From: DATLBY01 sp035526665
GTDB lineage: Bacteria > Acidobacteriota > Terriglobia > Bryobacterales > Bryobacteraceae
DNA: 10,932 nucleotides
NCBI GenBank assembly: GCA_035526665.1
Contig: DATLBY010000353.1
Span: forward strand, 1-10,932
Reading direction: 5' to 3'
The notes beneath the pieces were generated by a model, which was not told the origin of the DNA, made no database searches, and worked only from the letters and a program-made list of their open reading frames with translations. The translations under genes and the position numbers were made by a program. Shown one piece after another: positions 1-7,196 of the stretch. How positions within the stretch are numbered: position 1 is the stretch's first letter; the number at the start of each line of letters is the position of its first letter.

Positions 1-2475
1 TTAAGTGAACATGTAGAGCGGTGTTCCCGCTCCCGCGCCGACCGGTTCTTCCTCAGCCTCTTCCTTGCTGGCGTCCTTAATGGGCCTGCAGTAAATGCCC
101 GTATCGCCCAAATACACTTCCAGCTCGGAAGGGCGGGGAAGAGTTCCTTGAATCAGCGCCTCCGAAAGTGGATCCTCGATGTATTTCTGGAGGGCACGGC
201 GCAGCGGCCGCGCTCCGTAGCTGCGGTCTGCGTTCTTCTCCAGAACGTAGCGCGCCGCCTCTTCCGAAAGCTTGATCTTGATCTGCTTGGCCACCAGATT
301 CAGATTGATCTGTTCCACCAGCAGGTTGATGATCTTCAACATGTCGTCATCGGTGAGAGAGGTGAACAAAATCACCTCGTCCAGACGGTTGAGGAACTCC
401 GGATTGAAGGCGCGCTTCACCTCGCTCATCACCATGTCCTCCACCTTCGTGGGAATCCCCTCGGGGTTCGGGGCGGAGAATCCGAGCTGTCCCTTTTTCT
501 CCAGGAAGCGGGCGCCCAGATTCGACGTCATGATGATGATCGTATTCTTGAAATCCACGGTGTTGCCGAGCCCATCGGTGAGCTGCCCGTCTTCAAAGAC
601 CTGCAGCAGGATGTTGTAGATGTCCGGATGAGCCTTTTCGATTTCGTCCAGCAAAATGATGGAGTACGGGGCGCGCTTCACCCGCTCGGTCAGTTGGCCG
701 CCCTCCTCGTAACCCACGTAGCCGGGAGGCGAGCCGATCAGCTTGGAAACCGAGTGCTTCTCCATGAACTCCGACATGTCGAAGCGGATCAGCGCCTTTT
801 CGCTGCCGAACAGGAACTCGGCCAGCGCGCGCGCCACCTCAGTCTTGCCCACGCCGGTGGGACCAAGAAACAGGAACGAACCTGCCGGGCGTTTGGGAGA
901 TTTCAAGCCGGCCCGCGATCTCCGGATCGCGCGGGAGAGCGCGCTAATCGCCTTGTCCTGGCTGATGATGCGCTTGTGAAGCTCCTCTTCAATCCGTATG
1001 AGCTTGGCCACCTCCTCTTCGCGGATGGCCGTCATTGGAACGCCGGTCCAGCGGGCAACCACGTCCTCGATGTCGTCTTTGGTGACGATTCCCGTCGAAG
1101 CGTCGTCCAGATTGTACTTATCACGAAGGAGACGCAGGTTTTCGCGTTCTTTGCGCTCCTCGTCCGAGTAGAAGCGGGCCTTCTCAAACTCGTGGTTTGC
1201 GATGGCGTTCTCCATCCTGTGAACAATGAATTTGATTCTCTTTTGGATGTCCGCCACCTCGCCGGGAAGGGTAGTCTGCCGCAGCTTGACCCTCGCGCCC
1301 GCCTCATCAATCAAATCGATGGCCTTATCCGGAAGGAAGCGGTCGGGAATGAACCGGGTGGAGGTGAACACCGCACTTTCTACCGCTTCATCGGTGTAGG
1401 CGACAGCGTGAAACTTCTCGTAGCGTTCCTTGATTCCGAACAGAATGCGGACCGCGTCCGACTCGGTCGGCGGCGGCACTTTGACGGCCTGAAACCGGCG
1501 CTCCAGCGAGCGGTCCTTTTCGATCGATTTCCGGTACTCGCCCGGTGTGGTGGCGCCGATGCACTGAATCTCGCCGCGGGATAGCGCCGGCTTCAGGATG
1601 TTTGCCGCATCCAGCGAGCCCTCGGCGGAGCCTGCGCCTACCAGCGTGTGTAATTCATCGATGAAGATGATCGCGTTCTGATTCTCCATCAGCTCTTTCA
1701 TGATCGTCTTCAAGCGCTCTTCGAACTGTCCGCGGTACTTGGTTCCCGCGACAATCAGCGATAGATCCAGTGCCAGGATCCGCTTGTCGGCCAGGAAGGA
1801 CGGCACGTCCCCATCGGAGATTCGCTGCGCGAGACCTTCCACAATGGCCGTTTTGCCCACTCCAGGCTCGCCGATCAACACCGGGTTGTTCTTGGTACGG
1901 CGGCACAGGATCTGAATCACGCGTTCCAGTTCAAAATCGCGGCCGATCAGGGGATCCATGGAGCCGTCCATGGCCACTTGCGTCAGGTCGCGGCTGAACT
2001 CGGAGAGCAGGGAGCTCTCCTTGGGACGGTTGGACGACATCTTTTCAGACGACGATCGCGCAATCTCTTCACGAACCTGTGAGAGTCGCAAACCGCGTTC
2101 ATGCAGGATCTCCGCCGCGAAGGATTTGTCTTCGCGCAGAAGGCCCAGCAGCAGGTGCTCGGTCCCGATATGCTTGTGGTTCAGACGCTCGGCTTCCTCG
2201 GCGCCGTAAGCCAGCACGCGCTTGCACTCATGACTGAGTGGAAGATCGACGGAAGTGGAGACCTTCTCCCGGATGGTAGTATGCGCTTCGATCTGTTTCC
2301 GGATCGATTCGATGGCAGCATGCGAACGAAGGAAACGATTCGCCAGCGCCTTGTCTTCCCGCAGCAGTCCCAGCAGCAGGTGCTCAGTCTCAATGTAAGG
2401 ACTGCCGAACTGGCTGGCCTCGTAGCGGGCGAAAAAGATAACCCGGCGAGCCTTTTCCGTGTAACGTTCAAACAT
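1..2475 (-). CDS. clpC: ATP-dependent Clp protease ATP-binding subunit ClpC (Hsp100/AAA+ unfoldase)
   Basis: Cytoplasmic AAA+ unfoldase that hands substrates to ClpP. The 824 residues are full length for the family. Two Clp-N repeats are visible at about 1-70 and 80-145 (EHLLLGLLRED occurs in both). The D1 ATPase has Walker A GEPGVGKT (202-209), Walker B FIDELH with D273/E274, and arginine-finger candidates R326/R327. A UVR-like coiled-coil middle domain at about 405-455 separates ClpC from ClpA. D2 has Walker A GPTGVGKT (538-545), Walker B LLDEIEKAH (D610/E611), an LGF ClpP-docking loop at 664-666 and sensor 2 GARPLRR (754-760). The residues after about 795 form an acidic, Gly-rich tail. The ATG lies inside the end of the ABC ATPase gene (8-bp overlap) with only a weak ribosome site, so translational coupling is likely. 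The stop codon is bases 1-3. No terminator is visible because the window ends there. Confidence 0.97.
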   Translation of the reverse strand: MFERYTEKARRVIFFARYEASQFGSPYIETEHLLLGLLREDKALANRFLRSHAAIESIRKQIEAHTTIREKVSTSVDLPLSHECKRVLAYGAEEAERLNHKHIGTEHLLLGLLREDKSFAAEILHERGLRLSQVREEIARSSSEKMSSNRPKESSLLSEFSRDLTQVAMDGSMDPLIGRDFELERVIQILCRRTKNNPVLIGEPGVGKTAIVEGLAQRISDGDVPSFLADKRILALDLSLIVAGTKYRGQFEERLKTIMKELMENQNAIIFIDELHTLVGAGSAEGSLDAANILKPALSRGEIQCIGATTPGEYRKSIEKDRSLERRFQAVKVPPPTESDAVRILFGIKERYEKFHAVAYTDEAVESAVFTSTRFIPDRFLPDKAIDLIDEAGARVKLRQTTLPGEVADIQKRIKFIVHRMENAIANHEFEKARFYSDEERKERENLRLLRDKYNLDDASTGIVTKDDIEDVVARWTGVPMTAIREEEVAKLIRIEEELHKRIISQDKAISALSRAIRRSRAGLKSPKRPAGSFLFLGPTGVGKTEVARALAEFLFGSEKALIRFDMSEFMEKHSVSKLIGSPPGYVGYEEGGQLTERVKRAPYSIILLDEIEKAHPDIYNILLQVFEDGQLTDGLGNTVDFKNTIIIMTSNLGARFLEKKGQLGFSAPNPEGIPTKVEDMVMSEVKRAFNPEFLNRLDEVILFTSLTDDDMLKIINLLVEQINLNLVAKQIKIKLSEEAARYVLEKNADRSYGARPLRRALQKYIEDPLSEALIQGTLPRPSELEVYLGDTGIYCRPIKDASKEEAEEEPVGAGAGTPLYMFT

Positions 2476-3220
2476 AGTTTGTTCCGTTTTCTGTACTTGC
2501 AGTATTCTCTAGCGGCGCCTCGCCCTGCAAGGAGACAAGAGCACCACAGTCTAACTTTAAGATGCGATCGCACCGCTTGGCGAATGCAAGATTGTGCGTG
2601 ACGAAAACCGACGTGAGCCGGTGGGAACGGTGAAGCTCATCGAAGAGGTCCGCGATCTTCTCCCCAGTGGCGTGATCCAGATTTCCCGTCGGCTCATCTG
2701 CCAGCAGGACCCGGGGTCCGCCCACCAGCGCTCTGGCGAGCACCACCCGCTGTTGTTCACCCCCGGAAAGCTCGCCAGCCCGGTGCATGGCGCGCTTCGC
2801 CAGTCCAACCTCCGCCAGCCGTTCGGAAGCAGCCTTCGCGGCATCGCCCGGGGGAACTCCGCGGATAAGAAGCGGCATCATGACGTTTTCCAGCGCCGTA
2901 AACTCCGGCAGTAAATAGTGCGTCTGCCAAACGAAGCCAATCTCCCGGTTGCGAAAGTCGGCCAGCTCCGTATCGCGGAGGTCTGCGATATTTTGCGTTC
3001 CAAAGAGTATTCTACCTCCAGTTGGACGGTCCAGACCGCCCAAAAGGTGCAGAAGGGAAGACTTGCCGGCGCCGGACTCGCCCACCAGTGCGACCCGTTC
3101 ACCCGCATGGATTTCGAGGTTTAAGTCTTCAAAGACAACGACTTCATTGTCTCCGGAGCCGTAGCGTTTCGTTAGACCGCTGGTGCGTATCGTGCTCTCG
3201 CCATCCGTTGGCAACGTCAA
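2468..3220 (-). CDS. LolD/MacB-type ABC transporter ATP-binding protein
   Basis: A 250-residue nucleotide-binding subunit of the FtsX/LolCDE/MacB class, which normally powers lipoprotein release or export together with a MacB/FtsX-fold permease. Visible motifs are Walker A GESGAGKS (47-54), Q-loop Q99, signature LSGGEQQR (151-158), Walker B VLLADEPT (D175/E176) and switch H209. The stretch LLPEFTALENVMMPLLI is typical of LolD. The start is a TTG: an in-frame TGA lies 18 bases upstream, there is no ATG before Walker A, and an AGAGGT ribosome site sits 5 bases upstream. The stop TGA lies within clpC codons 2-3. No permease gene is present; the upstream neighbour, 50 bp away, is an esterase. The lipoprotein-export role is therefore inferred from family resemblance only. 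Confidence 0.9.
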   Translation of the reverse strand: MTLPTDGESTIRTSGLTKRYGSGDNEVVVFEDLNLEIHAGERVALVGESGAGKSSLLHLLGGLDRPTGGRILFGTQNIADLRDTELADFRNREIGFVWQTHYLLPEFTALENVMMPLLIRGVPPGDAAKAASERLAEVGLAKRAMHRAGELSGGEQQRVVLARALVGGPRVLLADEPTGNLDHATGEKIADLFDELHRSHRLTSVFVTHNLAFAKRCDRILKLDCGALVSLQGEAPLENTASTENGTNYV

Positions 3221-3225
3221 GACTG

Positions 3226-3231
3226 ACCTCT
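3226..3231 (-). promoter_or_regulatory. Ribosome binding site for the TTG-started ABC ATPase
   Basis: The minus strand reads AGAGGT followed by 5 bases and then TTG. This fits a Shine-Dalgarno sequence and supports the rare TTG start, because an in-frame stop just upstream excludes a longer product. Confidence 0.6.
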
Positions 3232-3253
3232 GGTATCAGTTTACCGTGAGCGG

Positions 3254-3288
3254 ACCTCCGGTGTATTAGGCTACCGGGGCTCGGAGGT
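3254..3288 (-). repeat. Stem-loop spanning the esterase stop codon
   Basis: A perfect 7-bp inverted repeat, ACCTCCG (3254-3260) and CGGAGGT (3282-3288), encloses 21 bases and contains the esterase TAG stop (3271-3273). There is no T-tract on the minus strand after the stem, so it does not look like a classic intrinsic terminator. It could modulate read-through or RNA stability between the esterase and the downstream ABC ATPase and clpC. It may also be chance. Confidence 0.4.
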
Positions 3289-4614
3289 TTCGATGTCGCG
3301 ATTGTAGATCTTTACCCGGAAGAGCGGCTTTGCCTTTTCCAGCGGCTCCATCTGATACTTCTGCTCGCTCTTGGCAGGATCGTAATCGCGCCACAGCCAG
3401 ATCAGCTCCTCGGGCAATTCGGAATTTCCATGCGCGCCATTGTGGCTGCCATTGCCATAGCTAAGATGGAAATCGTAATCCATCATTTTCAATGAGTTCG
3501 CCATTTGGATGTTCTGTAGCGGCCAGCTCCCGTGGTTGTTTTCCAGATCTTCCGATCCGTCCTGCAGCCAGACACGGATATTGCGCGTGGGCTCTTTCCT
3601 GACCTTATTGGGATACACGTTGCCGCCGTCCAGAACCCCCGGCTGCCATTGAATGCTGGTGTAGGTACCGACTCTGGAGATTACCCGGCTGAATTGATCG
3701 GGCTGGAACCAGGCGGCGTTGAACGCGGCAATCGCTCCCGAAGAGGCGCCTGCGATACCACGGCTGTAGCCGTCCTTGCGAATGTTGTACTTGGCGTACA
3801 CTTCCGGGAGTAGTTCGTCCCGCAAAAAGCGGGCGTAGCGGTCTGTCACGGTGTCGTACTCGGTGCTGCGCATCGAGTCTGTCAGAGTCCGCCCGCTGCT
3901 CTTTGAGAATGCCTGCACATATTCCGATGTTTTGTTCCCCCCGATCGTTCCGATTGTCCCCGGCTGGATCAACACGTGAATCATCACCGGAATCTTGCGA
4001 TCATGTATCAGGTTATCGGTGACAATCTGCAGCCGGCTGGCGCCGCCCCGGTCCACGCTGCCCTGGCCATCCTGCCACACCATCAAAGCCGGGGGCTTCT
4101 TAGGGTCGTATTGCGCCGGGACGTAGATCCAGTAATTACTCTGCATGCCATCGTATATCTTGCTGGTGTGCACCAGCTTCTCTGAGAGTTTTCCCTTGGG
4201 AACGCCTGGCTTCTCGTAGGAGTCCGGGCCATAGGCGGGAACGTTTTCGTTGCCGCCCACCTTTTTGGCATCGACGATGTAGTGGAACGTGTGCGAGGTT
4301 CCCGTGCGCATCTTGCCGGTGGTGAACCAGAGATTCGTTCCTTGAATCTGCGTCATTGCTGGCCCTGCCACATCATCGAGGAAGAGCTTCGGGGCTTTGG
4401 CGGCCTCGGTGACCCAAATGAACTCCCCGTTCTCGCCGGCCACTGCGGTGCCCTTCTGGATCGCCTCCCGGCCGAGAGCGTCGGTGACCGCCGTCCGGAA
4501 TGCTGGTGAGTTGGGCTCCTTCTGTGCCATCTGGATCAATTTCGGAGTGGGTATCTTTTGAGCGGCCGCGAGGAATGCCGTGGCGGTAACGGCAATTATT
4601 AGGGTTCTGATCAT
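3271..4614 (-). CDS. Exported enterochelin-esterase-like alpha/beta hydrolase
   Basis: A 447-residue protein with a Sec-type signal peptide (hydrophobic stretch about 5-18, probable cleavage after the AAA near residue 18). Residues about 55-140 resemble the beta-sandwich module that precedes the catalytic domain in Fes-type and glycoside-linked esterases. The esterase domain (putative esterase/esterase D superfamily) starts near 145. The nucleophile elbow is GASSG (289-293), giving S291. Plausible triad partners are D356 (in SEDLEN) and H391 (in GNGSHN). The substrate is unknown: siderophore esters, feruloyl esters and other ester-linked compounds are all possible. It is the first gene of a minus-strand run that continues 50 bp later with the ABC ATPase. 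The start ATG has only a weak ribosome site. Enzyme class is well supported; specificity is not. Confidence 0.85.
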   Translation of the reverse strand: MIRTLIIAVTATAFLAAAQKIPTPKLIQMAQKEPNSPAFRTAVTDALGREAIQKGTAVAGENGEFIWVTEAAKAPKLFLDDVAGPAMTQIQGTNLWFTTGKMRTGTSHTFHYIVDAKKVGGNENVPAYGPDSYEKPGVPKGKLSEKLVHTSKIYDGMQSNYWIYVPAQYDPKKPPALMVWQDGQGSVDRGGASRLQIVTDNLIHDRKIPVMIHVLIQPGTIGTIGGNKTSEYVQAFSKSSGRTLTDSMRSTEYDTVTDRYARFLRDELLPEVYAKYNIRKDGYSRGIAGASSGAIAAFNAAWFQPDQFSRVISRVGTYTSIQWQPGVLDGGNVYPNKVRKEPTRNIRVWLQDGSEDLENNHGSWPLQNIQMANSLKMMDYDFHLSYGNGSHNGAHGNSELPEELIWLWRDYDPAKSEQKYQMEPLEKAKPLFRVKIYNRDIETSEPR

Positions 4615-4705
4615 ACTGGTCTTTTAGGAATACTACAGCATAGAGAGGGCCGCCGCACTCGCGGGCTCAAGATGTGATAAGTTTTCTCTAGTTGGAGGAG
4701 GCCGA
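4615..4705. promoter_or_regulatory. Divergent intergenic promoter region
   Basis: These 91 bp separate the start codons of the minus-strand esterase and the plus-strand aldo/keto reductase, so both transcripts must initiate here or within a neighbouring gene. The segment is more AT-rich at its edges, with TAGTAT-like and GATAAG-like strings that could be -10 elements. I could not assign a convincing -35/-10 pair on either strand. Confidence 0.5.
4694..4700 (+). promoter_or_regulatory. Strong ribosome binding site of the aldo/keto reductase
   Basis: GGAGGAG lies 5 bases upstream of the ATG at 4706. It is the best Shine-Dalgarno sequence of the four-gene operon and fixes the start of its first gene. 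Confidence 0.75.
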
Positions 4706-5572
4706 ATGAATCGTCGGAACTTTCTTTGTAAAGGCGCCGCGGCCAGCGGAATGGTGGCGCTGCACTCGTTCCCTTATCACCTTTTTGCAGGCACGAAGAA
4801 AACTGCTACTGATCGTGTACTGCTCGGTCCACGGAAGATAGAGCTGAGCCGGCTGGCGATGGGCACCGGAACAAACGGTTCGGGCGGAAGCTCCAACCAG
4901 ACGAAAAAGCTTGGCGTAAAAGGCCTGGGAGAACTGTTCAAGGCCGCCTACGACCAGGGCGTCACCTTCTTCGATTCCGCCGACCAGTACGGTACCCACC
5001 CGCACGTCCGCGAGGCGCTGAAGAGCGTGCCTCGGGACAAGGTCACGATTCTTACCAAGACGCACGCCTCCACCGAGCAGGAGATGAAAGACGATCTCGA
5101 TCGCTTCCGCCGCGAGCTGAATACCGATTACATCGACATTCTTCTGCTGCACAACATGATGGATGGCAACTGGCCGGAAAAGAAAAAAGGGGCCATGGCC
5201 GTGATCTCCGAGGCGCGCGAAAAGGGCATTGTGCGCACCCACGGCACCTCGTGCCACACGCTGCAGGCCCTCAAAACGGCCGCGGCCACGCCATGGGTGG
5301 AAGTGGATCTGGCTCGCATCAACCCGGCACAAGTAGCCATGGATGCCGATCCTGCCACGGTGCTTGCGGTGCTGAAACAGATGAAAGCCGCCGGCAAGGG
5401 CGTCATCGGCATGAAGATTTTAGGTGCGGGCCGGCTGCGCGACAAAGCGGATGAAGCGCTGCAGTTCGCGCTCGCCCAGGATTGCGTGGATTGTTTCACC
5501 ATCGGCAGTGAAAGCCGCGCGGAGATGGAAGATCTTTTACGAAAAATCCCGGCTGCCAGCGTCCGCGGATAA
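4706..5572 (+). CDS. Tat-exported aldo/keto reductase
   Basis: A 288-residue NAD(P)H-dependent oxidoreductase of the aldo/keto reductase (TIM-barrel) superfamily. The N-terminus NRRNFLCKG (R3/R4), followed by an Ala-rich hydrophobic stretch to about residue 29, is a twin-arginine signal. This implies export of a folded, cofactor-loaded protein. The catalytic tetrad is readable: D90 and Y95 (FFDSADQYG), K118 (ILTKTH) and H149 (LLLHN). The C-terminal segment around TIGSES (265-270) matches the family's cofactor-phosphate-binding region. The protein is shorter than typical 310-330 residue members, especially once the signal is removed. It is the first gene of an operon with the Cys/His protein (12-bp gap), the diheme peroxidase and the binding protein. 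The substrate is unknown. Confidence 0.9.
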   Translation: MNRRNFLCKGAAASGMVALHSFPYHLFAGTKKTATDRVLLGPRKIELSRLAMGTGTNGSGGSSNQTKKLGVKGLGELFKAAYDQGVTFFDSADQYGTHPHVREALKSVPRDKVTILTKTHASTEQEMKDDLDRFRRELNTDYIDILLLHNMMDGNWPEKKKGAMAVISEAREKGIVRTHGTSCHTLQALKTAAATPWVEVDLARINPAQVAMDADPATVLAVLKQMKAAGKGVIGMKILGAGRLRDKADEALQFALAQDCVDCFTIGSESRAEMEDLLRKIPAASVRG

Positions 5573-5577
5573 AATTT

Positions 5578-5583
5578 AGGAGA
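5578..5583 (+). promoter_or_regulatory. Ribosome binding site deciding between two adjacent ATGs
   Basis: AGGAGA ends one base before the ATG at 5585 but four bases before a second in-frame ATG at 5588. Spacing favours the second ATG, so the downstream protein probably has 185 rather than 186 residues. Confidence 0.55.
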
Positions 5584-5584
5584 C

Positions 5585-6145
5585 ATGATGAAAAAACTCA
5601 ATAGAATGATCTTCGGCTCAATCGCCGCGCTCGCCCTGATAACCGCCGGCGTTGCGGACGACAAAAAACCGGAGGCGAAAAAGAGCTCATCCAAAAAAGG
5701 GCCGGGTATTCTGCAGCCCCAGATGACGGTCGAGGGCGGCAGCTACAACGCTCCCATGGGCAAACTGGGACAGAGCGCCTCCGAGCCATGGAGCGCCACC
5801 ACCGTCGGCGCCGCGGTCGACGGAAAGGCAAATCCAGCCAAGCCGGCGACTATGGTCGGCGAGATCGTGGATTTTTCCTGCTATCTGCAAATTGGAAAGC
5901 ACGGAGAAAAGCATCGCTCCTGTGCGCAGAAATGCTTTACGGCGGGTCAGCCGGTCGGGCTGTTGACCTCTGACGGCTCGCTGTACATGCTGATGGAAGA
6001 GGAGCACGATCCGCGCCGTGACGGCCTCACCGACTTCCGCAAAGCGGCAGTGGATCATGCCGGCCACATCATGGAAGTGACCGGTACGGAGTCCTCGCAC
6101 GCCGGCTACAAGGCCCTCTACGTCCACGGTTTTTTGAAGAAATAA
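5585..6145 (+). CDS. Small exported Cys/His-rich protein of unknown function
   Basis: A protein of 186 residues, or 185 if the ATG at 5588 is used. It has a Lys-rich start and a hydrophobic segment (about 8-22) that reads as a Sec signal, then a Lys/Ser-rich linker. The conserved-looking core (90-185) begins VGEIVDFSCYL and contains C99, H106, H110, C113 and C117, giving the pattern H-x3-H-x2-C-x3-C. It then continues PVGLLTSDGSLYML and ends with a VTG strand and a final beta-like strand. This resembles small OB-fold exported domains common in Acidobacteria (DUF5818-like); I offer that as a hypothesis only. The Cys/His set could bind a metal or heme, or form disulfides in the periplasm. It lies 12 bp after the reductase and 7 bp before the peroxidase, which suggests a partner role in the same redox process. 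Confidence 0.8.
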   Translation: MMKKLNRMIFGSIAALALITAGVADDKKPEAKKSSSKKGPGILQPQMTVEGGSYNAPMGKLGQSASEPWSATTVGAAVDGKANPAKPATMVGEIVDFSCYLQIGKHGEKHRSCAQKCFTAGQPVGLLTSDGSLYMLMEEEHDPRRDGLTDFRKAAVDHAGHIMEVTGTESSHAGYKALYVHGFLKK

Positions 6146-6152
6146 AACTCCA

Positions 6153-7196
6153 ATGAAACAGCATGGCAAATGGCTGGCGGCTATCGCCCCGGCCATTTTT
6201 TTTCTCAATACGGCAGCGGCTCAGAAGACGAAAAAGCCGGCTCCTCCAGCACCTACGGATGTGACCGTCCCACTGGGGCTGCTGCCCATCCAGTGGCCGC
6301 CGGACAACCCGTACTCGAAGCAGAAGGTGGATCTCGGCAAGCTGCTCTATTTTGACAAGCGCCTGTCCGCGGATGGAACGGTCGCCTGCGCCAGCTGCCA
6401 TCACCCTAAGTTCGCTTTCGCCGATGGCGCCGCCGTATCCACCGGAATTAAAGGCGCAAAAGGCGGCCGCAGCGCGCCTACCGTTTTCAACCGCGCCTAT
6501 AGTCTGGCTCAGTTCTGGGATGGCCGCGCGGCCACCCTGGAGGATCAGGTGAAGGGGCCGATGGAAAACCCGATCGAAATGGGAGACACCCACGCCAATA
6601 TCGTCGCCCGGCTGCGCGGCATCGCCGGGTACCGAACCCTTTTTAAAAACGCCTTTGGAAGTGACGAATTGAGCATCGATCATGTCGCAAAAGCTGTGGC
6701 GAACTTCGAGCGTACCGTGCTGTCGGGAAACTCACCCTACGATCGCTATAAGGCCGGAAAGAAAAATGCAATGACAGCCGAGCAGGTCCGCGGCATGGAT
6801 GTGTACTTCAACAAGGCCAAGTGCGATCAGTGTCACGAGGGAATCAACTTCACCACGAACGCGTATCATAATCTCGGAATTGGCGCCGATAAACCCAAAC
6901 CCGATGAGGGCCGCTACGTGGTGACAAAGGATCCCAGAGATTGGGGAGCGTTCAAGGCGCCCACCCTTCGCGAAATCGCAAACACTGCCCCTTACATGCA
7001 CGACGGAAGTCTGAAGACTCTGGAGGAGGTAGTGGACTTCTATGACAAGGGCGGCATTCCGAACAAAAATCTGGACGAGCGCATGAAGCCCTTAAAGCTC
7101 AGCGCGCAGGATAAAAAGGACCTGGTAGCATTTCTGAAAGCGCTCAGCGGCGAAGGCTGGCAGAGCATACAGGAACCCACGACATTCCCACAGTGA
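6153..7196 (+). CDS. Diheme cytochrome c peroxidase (CcpA/MauG family)
   Basis: A 347-residue periplasmic diheme protein with a Sec signal peptide (about 1-23, ending AAAQ). Heme 1 is attached at C79-A-S-C82-H83 and heme 2 at C224-D-Q-C227-H228. M282 in YMHDGS is the expected distal ligand of the C-terminal, electron-accepting heme. W122 (FWDGRA) fits the inter-heme tryptophan, and E142 in NPIEMG fits the glutamate near the peroxidatic heme. Family members reduce hydrogen peroxide with electrons from small cytochromes or copper proteins, or oxidise a partner protein as MauG does; sequence alone does not separate these. A run of eight T (6196-6203) lies in the signal-peptide codons. The gene follows the Cys/His protein by 7 bp, and its last bases overlap the next start as GTGA. 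Confidence 0.93.
   Translation: MKQHGKWLAAIAPAIFFLNTAAAQKTKKPAPPAPTDVTVPLGLLPIQWPPDNPYSKQKVDLGKLLYFDKRLSADGTVACASCHHPKFAFADGAAVSTGIKGAKGGRSAPTVFNRAYSLAQFWDGRAATLEDQVKGPMENPIEMGDTHANIVARLRGIAGYRTLFKNAFGSDELSIDHVAKAVANFERTVLSGNSPYDRYKAGKKNAMTAEQVRGMDVYFNKAKCDQCHEGINFTTNAYHNLGIGADKPKPDEGRYVVTKDPRDWGAFKAPTLREIANTAPYMHDGSLKTLEEVVDFYDKGGIPNKNLDERMKPLKLSAQDKKDLVAFLKALSGEGWQSIQEPTTFPQ

Noticed and set aside
148..1584. Long 478-residue open frame on the plus strand
   Set aside because: It is entirely antisense to clpC. The protein is rich in His/Arg/Leu without domain motifs, typical of a shadow frame in GC-rich DNA.
4688..5332. 214-residue minus-strand frame
   Set aside because: Antisense to the aldo/keto reductase, whose tetrad and Tat signal are clear. 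No ribosome site or motif supports the minus frame.
6069..6683. 204-residue minus-strand frame
   Set aside because: Antisense to the Cys/His protein and the heme-1 region of the peroxidase. No recognisable domain.
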